From contig CABRHH010000003.1 of NCBI GenBank assembly GCA_902470695.1, positions 1 to 64,000 of the forward strand: a stretch of DNA of 64,000 nucleotides, given 5' to 3'. This document shows, one piece after another, positions 45,019 to 54,449 of this stretch. A program made the position numbers and the translations under genes. The notes under the pieces were generated by a model. That model saw only the letters and a program-made list of their open reading frames with translations, made no database searches and was not told where the DNA came from. The stretch is from an uncultured Collinsella sp. (GTDB lineage: Bacteria; Actinomycetota; Coriobacteriia; Coriobacteriales; Coriobacteriaceae). Position 1 is the first letter of the stretch, and each line of letters starts with the position of its first letter.

Positions 45019-45803
45019 GCGGCACCGACCGCCTTCGCCCCAACCGAGAGGGCCAGCACGGCCAGGATCGCGATCAGCAGCACCGCATCTGCGACCGAAA
45101 ACGCCAGGCGATAATACGACGTACGCGCAGAATCGGTATCGGCCCCACGCGCCACCACGGCATTCCCCAGCTCGTCACCGATAATTCCCAGCCGCCCCAT
45201 CAGGGGCACCAAAAGACGCTCAACTGTCAGCAGCGGATGGCGCAGCACCGAAACGGGCGTCAGATCAAGACCGCGCGTGCGCATGGCATCGCGCACCGCG
45301 GCAAATTCGCGACGCATCGTGGGAAAGAATCGAAACGCCACGCACAGCGCCACCGTAAGACGCGACGAGAAGCGCAGCGCCTGGAACGCGCATGCGAGCT
45401 CCCCCGTTTTCACCGTAGCCATCATGTTCGCCGCGAACATACCCAGCGGAATCACGCGGCGGTACATCAGAATCATCGCGGCAAAGGTAGATGCAGCCAT
45501 GCCGCCGAATGCGGCAAGCCCGAACCCGATACCGAGAAACGCCGCGTATACAGCCGCCCAGCGCACCAACGCCCGAGCGCACCCGCTATAAACCATGCAT
45601 CCGGCGCATAGCGCGATGACCGCCCACTCCGCCCACAAAGGGGCCGAAAGCAGCAGCTGCACGTTCAGAAGCGCCAGCACGAGCAGCGATGCACGCGGAT
45701 CGATTCTGCGACGGGAGCGAGGCGCCATCGGGGGCACGATCGGCACACGAGACTCCCCGGACTCACGGGACCTCGATGGCCCCCGTACGTCTGGCATCTG
45801 CAT
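45015..45803 (-). CDS. ECF coupling protein EcfT (second system)
   Basis: EcfT-like membrane protein of 262 residues. Helices begin at ASLLVLALLNVQLLLSAPL; coupling segments VALCVAFRFFPTMRREFAAV and RDAMRTRGLDLTPVSVLRHP carry the A-M-R-T-R-G motif. GGAGGGAAGGGAGAGG lies before the ATG. First gene of the operon, divergent from the AraC-type regulator across only 71 bases, so one control region could serve both. Confidence 0.85.
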   Translation of the reverse strand: MQMPDVRGPSRSRESGESRVPIVPPMAPRSRRRIDPRASLLVLALLNVQLLLSAPLWAEWAVIALCAGCMVYSGCARALVRWAAVYAAFLGIGFGLAAFGGMAASTFAAMILMYRRVIPLGMFAANMMATVKTGELACAFQALRFSSRLTVALCVAFRFFPTMRREFAAVRDAMRTRGLDLTPVSVLRHPLLTVERLLVPLMGRLGIIGDELGNAVVARGADTDSARTSYYRLAFSVADAVLLIAILAVLALSVGAKAVGAA

Positions 45804-45874
45804 CCTCTCCCTTCCCTCCTCGCATCCGTATTGTTAGACTCTACTTACTTTTACATTACGTGAGGAGGCGACCC

Positions 45875-46945
45875 ATGGAGCCTACAACGTGCGATATACG
45901 CAATCCCGCCGAACACGGGTGCAATCGTGCCGAAAATCGCGCACTGAGGATACCGGGACCCTCTGCGCTGCACACGATGTTCGACGCTTCGATGCGCGGC
46001 ATGGGTGCCTTCGAGATGCCCGCTCACACGCCTTGCAATGCACCGAGCGCGCCATGCATGCGGTGCAGCGGAACGACATTTCGCATCGACCCGCACCGGG
46101 GCCGCGGTCACTACTGGTATCAGGCGCTCGATGAGACCACGGTCATCTCGTCCATGGACCTTTCCATGCACGCCGACACTTCGTTTTGCGTCGACACCGT
46201 CGATTTCCTGTGTTTCGGCCTGTTCGAGCAGCAGATGCCAGCCTATGTCCCTACCTCGAAAACACGTCAACGAGAAGCGCTGATCGGCTATGCCTGGCGC
46301 GGACGACCGTATCTGCAGCACATCAACGGAGCTGACCGCTTCGCCTCTACCACCATCACGTTCGCACCCGAAGCGCTGTCCCGCTACGCCGCCCAGCTCT
46401 CCTGCCGGGCACGCGATATTGCGAAGGCGATCGGCGAGCTCGATGGAACACGCGAAATTTGCGGCCTTCCCGCGCTGTTTCGAGAACTTGCGGCCGCTCG
46501 GCCGAGTGCCCAGCGCGCTGGAGCCTATTACCAGGCCAAGGTATGCGAGGCACTCGTTTTGCTGCTCGACGCCACGGCGTCCAGCGAGCAGTGCAGCCGG
46601 TGTGCAAGCGCGTCCAGCACCGGCATCGTCACCAGCGCGTGCGCTCTGATTGAGGGCAACCTAGCCGCCGACCTCTCCACCCGCGCCATCAGCGCCGCCC
46701 TTCACATCGGCATGAGCACGCTCATTCAAGCATTTCACGATGTGAAGCACACGACCCCGCAAGCTTATGTACGAACCGCCCGCCTCGAACGGGCAAAGCT
46801 GATCCTCGCGTCAGGCTGCACGAGCATCGCAGAAGTGGCGGCGCAGGTAGGATATAGGAACCAAGGGGCATTTTCCGAAGCGTTTCGCCGATACGCCCAG
46901 GTGACACCCAGCCGCTTTAGGCGCAGCGCCCCGCCGCACCCATAG
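45875..46945 (+). CDS. AraC-family regulator
   Basis: Regulator of 356 residues. The C-terminal double HTH is clear: DLSTRAISAALHIGMSTLIQ, FHDVKHTTPQAYVRTARLER, then AKLILASGCTSIAEVAAQVG and YRNQGAFSEAFRRYAQVTPS. The N-terminal 230 residues are probably an effector domain, similar in length to siderophore-type AraC proteins; the ligand is unknown. Start 45875 follows GAGGAGG. Divergent from the ECF operon and probably its regulator. Confidence 0.85.
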   Translation: MEPTTCDIRNPAEHGCNRAENRALRIPGPSALHTMFDASMRGMGAFEMPAHTPCNAPSAPCMRCSGTTFRIDPHRGRGHYWYQALDETTVISSMDLSMHADTSFCVDTVDFLCFGLFEQQMPAYVPTSKTRQREALIGYAWRGRPYLQHINGADRFASTTITFAPEALSRYAAQLSCRARDIAKAIGELDGTREICGLPALFRELAAARPSAQRAGAYYQAKVCEALVLLLDATASSEQCSRCASASSTGIVTSACALIEGNLAADLSTRAISAALHIGMSTLIQAFHDVKHTTPQAYVRTARLERAKLILASGCTSIAEVAAQVGYRNQGAFSEAFRRYAQVTPSRFRRSAPPHP

Positions 46946-46989
46946 ACGGTCATGCGGCTTGAGTGCGCCCATTGGGTGCAGTTTGTCAG

Positions 46990-47270
46990 TTTGGGGACGG
47001 GGTCGTTTCGTATGCAGGGATCTGCGGTCGTTTCCCTGTGCCTGCACCGTAGAGCCCAACGCAGCCCGGTGCTCGGCAGATGTGAACCAGCCGAGCACCT
47101 CCTAGGTCCTCCCCCAGTTTGACAGTCTGCGGCTTGGGGGCGGGACCAATCTGGGGCTGCAAGCAAAGCCTGAGCAGCAGAACAATTCACACCGCAATGT
47201 AAAGAGAGGGGTCCATTCGTACGAATCGACCCCGTCCCCAAATTGCGTACGAATCGACCCCGTCCCCAAA
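46990..47270. repeat. Family B bracket B3
   Basis: Forward copy at 46990-47010, 44 bases after the araC stop. Two inverted variant copies (CGAATCGACCCCGTCCCC) at 47222 and 47250, the last ending 13 bases before the mupG stop. The bracket encloses an IS3 fragment. No gene is supported in 46946-47283. Confidence 0.85.
47018..47102 (-). pseudogene. IS3 transposase C-terminal relic 1
   Basis: The minus strand encodes LGWFTSAEHRAALGSTVQ, clearly matching the last residues of the intact IS3 transposase (LGWLTPDEHRLALGYAV). Upstream bases also resemble the IS left end. Everything else of the element is lost or unrecognisable. Confidence 0.75.
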
Positions 47271-47283
47271 TTGAAAGCGCGCT

Positions 47284-48339
47284 CTAGACCAGTTTGAAGC
47301 CGAAGCCATTGCGGATATACGGGAGCAGGCGGCAATCATGCTCGGCAACCCGTCCTACCACGTTCATGCGCGCATCACCCGGCAGGTCGACCCGCGCGAT
47401 CTCGAGTTCGCCCTCGTAGCGTAGATACTTGCTGTTGGACACGGCAATCGAGCCCCTGGGACGCGCACACCCCGCATGCGTGTCGGCCGCAATCGCTGCG
47501 GAGGGCTTCAAACTCGTCCGCGATTCCTGAGAACGGATGATATGCGCGCTCGAATCCGGACGGTCGTGATGGACCTGTCCAAGCAGATACCCATACCCCT
47601 CGTCCAGGCTGCACGCCAGCTCAACATAGCCGGCGGACACCTGGGAGAAACGCTCCCAGCCGCGCGCGCTCAAACCAGGATCGCCCACCAGCACCGTATC
47701 GCACCCCGCGGCAAACGCCATCTCGAGCATGTTGAGCACCACATCATCCCGCCGCCCGCGATGCGCCTCGACCGTAGGCAAACCCTCATGCAGGGGCCCG
47801 CGCAAGTCACCATCGCCAGGCACGAAACCGATCGCCTCGAACCCGAAAGCTGCAAGCCGCTCGTTCATGGCACGCACGTCCTCAAGCGTCAGCCCCGTGA
47901 ACTGTTTGGGATAGTAGTTGTGGCACGCAGCGAACCGTGAGAGGTCCGCCCCCGCTGCGCGCCACGCCGTCAACTCAGCCTTCGTCACCGTCGAAGCGTT
48001 GCACACGATATGAAACATCCGCGACAGCCGCACCGTCTCCTCGGGCGAGAAACCGTAGTCGAGGCGCACGTACGTGATACCCAGGTCGGCCAGGTCCTCG
48101 ATGCGCGAGCAACCGAGTTTCTCGCAGGTCTCGGGCCCCACATCCACGATGAGAGACATCCCCGCGTCGTGCAGCATGCCCAACAGGTGACGTGCGTCGC
48201 GCCGATAGTCGACACCCTCCTCCTCGGGAATATGCATCGAGGTGAACGCCATCGTGGCGCCCGCGCGTCGGGCCCGCTCGATCATACGCTCGTTATAGGC
48301 CATCCCCGCGCTGAAATATACCGAAATGCCCGTGTTCAA
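47284..48339 (-). CDS. mupG: 6-phospho-N-acetylmuramidase MupG (DUF871 family)
   Basis: Intracellular glycosidase that splits MurNAc-6P from the reducing or non-reducing end of imported wall disaccharide. The 351-residue product matches the MupG/DUF871 TIM barrel: GISVYFSAGMAYNERMIERA, FTSMHIPEEEGVDYRRDAR, DVGPETCEKLG, VRLDYGFSPEETVRLS, ACHNYYPKQFTGL and EAIGFVPGDGDLRGPLHEGL. A putative terminator separates it from murP, so it may have its own transcript. Clustered with murP, murQ and murR as in Staphylococcus aureus. Confidence 0.9.
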   Translation of the reverse strand: MNTGISVYFSAGMAYNERMIERARRAGATMAFTSMHIPEEEGVDYRRDARHLLGMLHDAGMSLIVDVGPETCEKLGCSRIEDLADLGITYVRLDYGFSPEETVRLSRMFHIVCNASTVTKAELTAWRAAGADLSRFAACHNYYPKQFTGLTLEDVRAMNERLAAFGFEAIGFVPGDGDLRGPLHEGLPTVEAHRGRRDDVVLNMLEMAFAAGCDTVLVGDPGLSARGWERFSQVSAGYVELACSLDEGYGYLLGQVHHDRPDSSAHIIRSQESRTSLKPSAAIAADTHAGCARPRGSIAVSNSKYLRYEGELEIARVDLPGDARMNVVGRVAEHDCRLLPYIRNGFGFKLV

Positions 48340-48493
48340 CGTCTATCCCATCCTTGTTCTCGAATCGCCATTGTCGCAAAGCGCGCATCGCCTGCCCGCC
48401 GTCCGTATGTGGGCACGATGCTCAACCTCGCCCCCGCCTTGCATGCAGCCACCGCCCCCACCGCTCGCATGCAGCCACCGCTCCGTGCCTTGC

Positions 48494-48535
48494 AAAAGGC
48501 CTTCCCCGCGCATGCGAAGAAGGCCCGGGACCTAT
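48494..48535 (-). terminator. Possible terminator between murP and mupG
   Basis: Minus-strand GGCCTTC / GAAGGCC hairpin followed by TTTTGC, about 200 bases after the murP stop. Confidence 0.5.
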
Positions 48536-48545
48536 AGACACGAGA

Positions 48546-48628
48546 CCGGCGCAGCCCCAGCTCGACATGAGCACGGCGCCAGCACGCCCGGCGCAGCCCC
48601 AGCTCGACATGAGCACGGCGCCAGCACG
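48546..48628. repeat. Tandem 42-bp repeat, two copies
   Basis: Two copies, identical over 41 bases, starting at 48546 and 48588, in the 396-bp gap between murP and mupG. No gene is supported in the gap. Confidence 0.85.
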
Positions 48629-48735
48629 AACGCACATCGCGCGAACGCGTCGCCAACACAGCGCCTGCCCGCGGCCCCACAAAGCCGCAGCAAACGGGGC
48701 TGCACACCCAGCGGCGGCAGCCCCATCGCAGACAC

Positions 48736-50172
48736 CTACTCGCCGTAGAAGGCGTTGATCTTCTCCTCATCCACACCGAAGAACCAGGTGAGGACGAACC
48801 CGCCCGCGTAGGCCGCCAGCATGGCGAGCACATACACCAGCTGCTGGCCGGGCACTACGATGAGCAGGCCGAACAGGCCAGACACGCCCTGGGACACGGT
48901 GCCGATGTGGAACAGGGCGGCGATGATGCCGCCCAGGCCGGCGCCCAGGCACGCGGTGATGAACGGCTTGACCAGCGGCAGGGTCACCGCGTACATCAGC
49001 GGCTCGCCCACGCCAAGAATACCGACGGGAATGGACTCGGCCACGAACTTCTTGAGCTTCTTGTTCTTGCTCTTGAAGTAGAGCGCCAGGCCGGCACCCA
49101 CCTGGCCGCCGCCAGCCATCATAAGGATGGGCAGCAGGTAGTTGATGCCCTGGGTGGCCCCGTTCGGATCGTTCAGCAGCGCATGGATCGGCGTCAGCGC
49201 CTGGTGCAGGCCAACCGATACGAGCGGCAGGAAGCCGGCGGACAGGATGAAGCCTCCCACGGCGCCGAGCTTCTCATACACGAAGGTCACGACGGTGTAG
49301 ATCCCCTGGGTCAGGAACGCGCCGAGCGGCTGAATCACGAGCATCATCGAGAAGGCGCCGATGATCAGCACCAGAAGCGGGCTCAGGAAGGTGTCAAGCA
49401 CGCTTGGCATGACCTTGCGGATGTTCTTCTCGAGGAACGCAAAGAACGCGCCGGCGATGAGCGCGGCGATCATGCCGCCCGCAGCCGGGTTGTAGGCCGC
49501 ATTGGTGAGCGGCAGCAGGATGGCGCTGGCAGGATCGGCCGTGCCGGGGGCCAGCAGCGGCATGCTCGCGTTGGCGATGCACATCATACCGGCGATGCCG
49601 CCGAGCACGCCCGAACCGCCGAACTCGCGGGCGGCGTTGAAGCCCACCAGAATCGGCAGATAGGCGAACAGCGCCCAGCCCATGGAGCGAATGCCCTGGT
49701 ACCACCACTCGCCCGCAAACATATCGCCGGTGGAGACGTTGATGACGTTGCAGATACCGTTGATAAGGCCGGCGGCGATGATGCCGGGCAGCAGCGCCAC
49801 GAACACGTTGGCGATCTTCTTCATGAACGCCTGCACGGGCTTGCGCTCGTACTTGGCCTTCTGCGCGGCCTTGTTCTCGGCGGCCGCGTCGACCACGCTC
49901 AGGTCCTCGGCAACCTCGCCCTTGGCGATGCCGGTGAGCTTTGAGAACTCCTCCAGCACCTTGTTCACCTTACCGGGCCCCAGCACGATCTGCATCGTGT
50001 CGTCCTCAACGAGGCCCATCACGCCGTCGAGCGCTTTGATGCCCGCCACGTCGACCTTCGACGCATCGCGCACCCCCACGCGCAGACGCGTCATGCAGGC
50101 CGCGTTCGACATCACGTTGCCCTTGCCGCCGAGCAGCTCGAGCAGCTTCTCACTCAGCTCCTTGTCGCTCAT
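48736..50172 (-). CDS. murP: PTS EIIBC for N-acetylmuramic acid (MurP)
   Basis: Imports and phosphorylates MurNAc or MurNAc-disaccharide, giving MurNAc-6P forms. The EIIB domain occupies about residues 1-90 (phospho-Cys in SNAACMTRLRVGV), EIIC about 110-478 with ten helices (LLPGIIAAGLINGICNVINV; GVGEPLMYAVTLPLVKPFI). No EIIA domain is fused, as in known MurP proteins that borrow the glucose EIIA. GAAGGAG precedes the ATG. Assignment to MurNAc rests on neighbours murQ, mupG and murR. Confidence 0.85.
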   Translation of the reverse strand: MSDKELSEKLLELLGGKGNVMSNAACMTRLRVGVRDASKVDVAGIKALDGVMGLVEDDTMQIVLGPGKVNKVLEEFSKLTGIAKGEVAEDLSVVDAAAENKAAQKAKYERKPVQAFMKKIANVFVALLPGIIAAGLINGICNVINVSTGDMFAGEWWYQGIRSMGWALFAYLPILVGFNAAREFGGSGVLGGIAGMMCIANASMPLLAPGTADPASAILLPLTNAAYNPAAGGMIAALIAGAFFAFLEKNIRKVMPSVLDTFLSPLLVLIIGAFSMMLVIQPLGAFLTQGIYTVVTFVYEKLGAVGGFILSAGFLPLVSVGLHQALTPIHALLNDPNGATQGINYLLPILMMAGGGQVGAGLALYFKSKNKKLKKFVAESIPVGILGVGEPLMYAVTLPLVKPFITACLGAGLGGIIAALFHIGTVSQGVSGLFGLLIVVPGQQLVYVLAMLAAYAGGFVLTWFFGVDEEKINAFYGE

Positions 50173-50250
50173 GTCACTCTCCTTCGTTCGACTGCGACGT
50201 CTCTTTTACCTGTTCTATAACTCGCCGCGCTAACCGCGACGCAGCTATCG

Positions 50251-51153
50251 TCAGCCGCGCGGGGCGATCGCCTCGCGCACGTGCCCCTGCGCCCGCTCGA
50301 GCGCCTCGCGGGCCTGCCGGGCATCCAGACCGGCCAAGATCATGACCACGGCGGTCTTCACATGGCCGTCAGCCTGGTCGAGCGCCTCGACCGCCTCATC
50401 GCGGGCGCACTCGGTTGCCGCCATCACGATGTTCTGGGCACGGGTGACGAGCTTCTCATTGGTTTGCTGCACGTCCACCATAAGGTTTTGGTACACCTTG
50501 CCCGTTCGCACCATGGAGCCCGTTGAAATCATGTTGAGCACGAGCTTCTGCACGGTTCCCGCCTTGAGGCGGGTGGAACCGGTCACCACCTCGGGCCCGG
50601 GCACCGGCTCAATCGCCAGCTCGGCCACCGCGCCGATCTGCGACCCCCGGTTGCAGGCGATGGCGATCGTCTTGCAGCCCAGCTCGCGCGCATAGCGCAG
50701 GCCGCCGAGCACATAGGGCGTGCGCCCGCTCGCCGCCAGACCGATGACCACGTCGTGCGGCACCAGGCCGAGGCCGCGTAGGTCGTCGGCACCCAACGCC
50801 GCATTGTCCTCGGCACCTTCGACCGCGCGCGTGAACGCCCCTTGGCCGCCGGCGATCAGGCCCACCACCGCATCGGGCGATACGCCGAAGGTCGGCGGGC
50901 ATTCCACGGCGTCGAGCACGCCCAGCCGCCCGCTCGTGCCCGCGCCCATGTAGATGATGCGCCCGCCGACCTGCAGCGCCTCGGTAGCCCACTCGATTGC
51001 CTGCGCCACCTGCGGCAGAACCTCGCTCACCGATGCCACCGCGTGCACGTCCTCCTGGTTCATCGCAGACGCGATCTCCATCGGGTCCATGCGGTCCAAA
51101 TCCATCGTTGCGGGGTTGCGGGCCTCGGTGGACAGCTTCGCCAAATCAAGCAC
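50251..51153 (-). CDS. murQ: N-acetylmuramic acid 6-phosphate etherase
   Basis: Cleaves the lactyl ether of MurNAc-6P to GlcNAc-6P plus D-lactate. The 300-residue SIS-domain protein has IIYMGAGTSGRLGVLDAVEC, PPTFGVSPDAVVGLIAGGQ, AVEGAEDNAALGADDL and GLAASGRTPYVLGGL. Start is the GTG at 51153 with GGAGGGAGCAACGA before it, overlapping the murR stop by 8 bases; this start gives the conserved LDLAKLSTEARNPAT N-terminus. Second gene of the murR-Q-P operon. Confidence 0.95.
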   Translation of the reverse strand: MLDLAKLSTEARNPATMDLDRMDPMEIASAMNQEDVHAVASVSEVLPQVAQAIEWATEALQVGGRIIYMGAGTSGRLGVLDAVECPPTFGVSPDAVVGLIAGGQGAFTRAVEGAEDNAALGADDLRGLGLVPHDVVIGLAASGRTPYVLGGLRYARELGCKTIAIACNRGSQIGAVAELAIEPVPGPEVVTGSTRLKAGTVQKLVLNMISTGSMVRTGKVYQNLMVDVQQTNEKLVTRAQNIVMAATECARDEAVEALDQADGHVKTAVVMILAGLDARQAREALERAQGHVREAIAPRG

Positions 51154-52012
51154 TCGTTGCTCCCTCCGGTTTCTTCTCATCGAAATTGCGCAGCATCGTT
51201 GCGGTGCAGCGCTCGTAGTTTCTCGTCACGTACAGGGCGTACAGGGCATCCACCACCAGCAGCTGAGACAGACGCGAGCTCATCGCGCCGCTGCGCACCA
51301 GCGGCTCGCTCGACGCCACGCCCAGCACCAGATCGGCCTCCTCGGCAAGCTGACCGCCCATGGCGCGCGTCACTGCCACCACGGTTGCCCCGCGCCGCCG
51401 CGCCTTGCGGGCGATGTCGAGCATCTCGCGCGTGAGGCCCGAGTAGCTGAACACGATGGCGAGGTCATCGGCGTGGATGTTGCGGACGCTCAGCAGCTGG
51501 CTATGCAGGTCCTCGTACACGTGGCACTCCTTGTCCACGCGGGCGAGCTTCTGCTCCAGGTCGCGCGCCACCAAAAGCGAGGCGCCCACGCCGTAGAGGT
51601 CGACCACGCGGCACCGGTCGATCAGGCGCACGCACTCCTCAAGCGCGTGCAGGTCGATCAGGCGTGCAGTTGCCTCCATCGAGCGCGTGTTGCTTAGCAT
51701 CACCTTCCTCAGTACGCGCTCCGCCTCGTCACCCGGGACGATGTCTTCCAGCGCAACATCGTTGACATCGCTGGTCGACGCCAGTTCGAACACGAGCTCC
51801 CGTTGGAACTCTTTGTAGCCGGCGCACCCGAGCTTGCGGCAGAACCGGACCACCGTCGAGGGCGACGTGTGGCTCGCATCCGCCAGGGCACGGATGCAGC
51901 ATGTGCTCGCCGCTCGCGGGTCGCGCGCCACGTCCTCGGCAAGGCTGCGCATGGCCGGGCTCGCCCCGTGCTTGAGCTCGCGTATCCGCGGCAGCAGCCC
52001 TCTCGATGACAT
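51146..52012 (-). CDS. murR: RpiR-family regulator (MurR-like)
   Basis: Sugar-phosphate-sensing regulator of 288 residues. The N-terminal HTH_6 domain has ALADASHTSPSTVVRFCRKL (residues about 42-61) and GCAGYKEFQRELVFEL. The C-terminal SIS domain contains VDLYGVGASLLVARDLEQKL and DDLAIVFSYSGLTREMLD. First gene of the operon with murQ and murP, so MurNAc-6P is the likely ligand by analogy with MurR. A palindrome upstream (52042-52073) may be its operator. Confidence 0.85.
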   Translation of the reverse strand: MSSRGLLPRIRELKHGASPAMRSLAEDVARDPRAASTCCIRALADASHTSPSTVVRFCRKLGCAGYKEFQRELVFELASTSDVNDVALEDIVPGDEAERVLRKVMLSNTRSMEATARLIDLHALEECVRLIDRCRVVDLYGVGASLLVARDLEQKLARVDKECHVYEDLHSQLLSVRNIHADDLAIVFSYSGLTREMLDIARKARRRGATVVAVTRAMGGQLAEEADLVLGVASSEPLVRSGAMSSRLSQLLVVDALYALYVTRNYERCTATMLRNFDEKKPEGATSA

Positions 52013-52041
52013 CGCGTCGCCCCTTTCGTCTTGCCTTCATT

Positions 52042-52073
52042 AAACACGTACAGAACAAACATGTCACGTGTTT
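52042..52073. promoter_or_regulatory. Candidate MurR operator
   Basis: Perfect 8-bp inverted repeat AAACACGT (52042-52049) / ACGTGTTT (52066-52073), 16-base spacer, 30 bases ahead of murR. A minus-strand TTTACA at 52082-52087 could be the -35 box. Confidence 0.5.
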
Positions 52074-52235
52074 CGCTCGATTGTAAAACTTTGTTTCATC
52101 CTTGGTTGCGCTTGGGAGGCAAACCGACCGCTCGCCGCCCCAAACCAACCGCTGGCGCCGCTGGTATGCCCAATTCGTACCAACTTTGCATCGAGACTCC
52201 CGCGGAGCGCTATCCTCCAGGCAAGGTTCGTGCAG

Positions 52236-52432
52236 TTTGGGGACGGGGTCGTTTCGTTCTCCCTGCAGTTTGCAGTTTGGGGACGGGGTCGTTTCGTTCG
52301 GGGCGCGGGGCAGGAGCACTTTCAGCCGTGCAAGCTCGCTTTGGGGACGGGATCAAAGCTCACTCTGGGGACGGGATTGATTCGTATTATCACCGTTTAC
52401 CAGCGCATATACGAAACGACCCCGTCCCCAAA
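52236..52432. repeat. Family B cluster B4
   Basis: Forward copies at 52236, 52276, 52340 (variant) and 52364 (variant), inverted copy at 52412-52432, between murR and the serine hydrolase gene. The last two form a hairpin with a loop containing CCGTTTACCAGCGCATAT. No gene lies in 52013-52464. Confidence 0.85.
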
Positions 52433-52464
52433 TTGCGTTCAGGTCGCAGAAAGGGGTCAGTATC

Positions 52465-54431
52465 ATGAGGACCAATCAAGGCAGCTTCGCCTTTTCTCGG
52501 CGCAACGTCCTGCTTGGCGGCGCGCTCATCGCGGCAGCCGGCAGCGCTCTTGCCACCGTCGGCTGTGGCAACGGCTCCGCAAACGGATCGGCAGGACATG
52601 CCGCGAGCAACGGAAGTGCCGGCAAAGTCACACAGGGCGTAAATGCGGACGGCGGCTTCCAACTCAACCTTTCGTTTCCAGTTCTTGCCGATGACGACAC
52701 CTTCGACGACTCGCTTATCACAAACGCAACCGCAACGTTTCTCGGCTTTAGTGGACAAGGCGCCGTCTTGGTAAAAACAAAGAGCCCCGATTCCTTCAGG
52801 CTGTATATCAACGGCTCTGAACTTCCTCTCAACCAGGTGAATGCCGATAGCTGGGCTTCAATCGACATCTCAGACATCGCGCTTGATGGCAACAACCGCC
52901 TGCAAGCGAGTTGCCTGGATGAGACCGCTGGCACCCTTGAGGTCCGCATCGGCTACCCCGAACTGGTCGATAGCACCGATTCCTACAAAGACAACGACAA
53001 CTTCAAACTGCTCGACGAAATCATCCAAGCCGAAATCGACAACGGCTTCACCTCCGCCCAACTCGTCGTGACGCACAACGGTCGCATCATCAAGCAGACT
53101 TCATACGGACTGTGCAACTCATACTCTCCTGACGGCAAGCGACTTTCCGGTGGAGCCAAAGTCACCAACGACACGCTCTATGACCTCGCCAGCAACACGA
53201 AAATGTATGCCACCAACCTGGCTATCCAAAAGCTCGTGTCAGATGGCAAAATCGACGTCACAAATCTTGTAAGCGCCTACATCCCCGAGTTCCACGATCG
53301 TCCGGGAGACGCCATTCCGGGCAAAGACACCCTCACCGTTCAGGAGATCCTTGAACACCAGGCGGGTTTCCCGCCGACCCTCAGTACCACAATCTCGACT
53401 ACTCCCCCACCGAGCAGAAAACCATCCCCAATAGCCACGCGAACGCCGCCCTCTTCACCCAATCACGCGACGAGGTGCTCGGCAAGATTATCGACACACC
53501 GCTGGAATACGCGCCCGGCACTGACACCAAATACTCCGATGTTGACTACATGCTTCTCGGGTTCATCGTGGAGCGCGTGAGCGGACAGCGGTTGGATGAG
53601 TTCATGCGCGATACCTACTTCGATCCCTTTCAACTGGAGCACGTGACGTTCAATCCGCTCGATAATGGTTTCTCCAAGGACGACTGCGCCGCCACCGAGC
53701 TCAACGGCAACACACGCGATGGAGCCATCAGCTTCGACAATATCCGCACTGACACGATTCAAGGCGAAGCGCATGACGAAAAGGCGTTCTACGCCATGGG
53801 CGGCATCTCGGGTCACGCGGGACTGTTCGCCAACGCACACGACCTCGCTGTTCTTGCACAGATCGTCATGAACCGCGGCGGCTATGGCAATCTGCGATTT
53901 TTCGACGGCGACGCCGCCGGCCAGTTCATCAAACCCAAGGACAGCAATCCAAGCTACGGGCTCGGCTGGCGACGCAAGGGTCAGAATGCCTACTCATGGG
54001 CGTTCTCCCCGCTTTCCGACCCAGCAACGGTTGGCCATACAGGCTGGACCGGCACGCTGACTGTCGTTGACCCGGTGCAGCACATCTCCGTTGTGCTGCT
54101 CACGAATGCCAAGAACAGCCCCGTTCTGGACAAGGCGGCCAATCCCAATGACTTCGTAGGTAACCACTTCCTCACCAGTGGATACGGCCTGCCAGCCACC
54201 ATCGCATTCGATATCGAAGGGTCCAATACGAGCTGCAATGCAGCCAAGATCGTCGACCTCGTGCGCGCCAAGGCGAATCTTATCGCCTCAAACGAGGAGT
54301 ATCAAACCGATCCCGACCGGGGAGAGCTGCGCGCGCTCATGCAGGTTGCGGAAAACCGAAAGGATGACAAGGTTATCTCGGCGTTCATGAATAGCAGTAT
54401 CTGGAAAGCTGCCAAGAAGCTCATTGAGTAA
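52465..54431 (+). pseudogene. yfeW: YfeW-like serine hydrolase, frameshifted
   Basis: Beta-lactamase/penicillin-binding-protein-like serine hydrolase. The N-terminus has a Tat motif SRRNVLLGG and a lipobox-like TVGC, so export as a lipoprotein is likely. The catalytic Ser and Lys are in LYDLASNTKMYATNLAI. At about 53376 one base appears missing after HQAGFPP; the rest continues in the next frame (DPQYHNLDY, then MLGKIIDTPLEYAPGTDTKY and the K/H-T-G motif in VGHTGWTG). In E. coli yfeW follows murQ-murP, which supports the assignment. Could also be a sequencing error; without it the protein would be about 655 residues. Confidence 0.8.
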
Positions 54432-54449
54432 CATTCCGCCATCTGCAGT

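Noticed and set aside
53475..54431. Second half of the YfeW-like gene as an independent gene
   Set aside because: It lacks the catalytic Ser-x-x-Lys, starts in the middle of the domain and joins in frame to the first half by a one-base correction.
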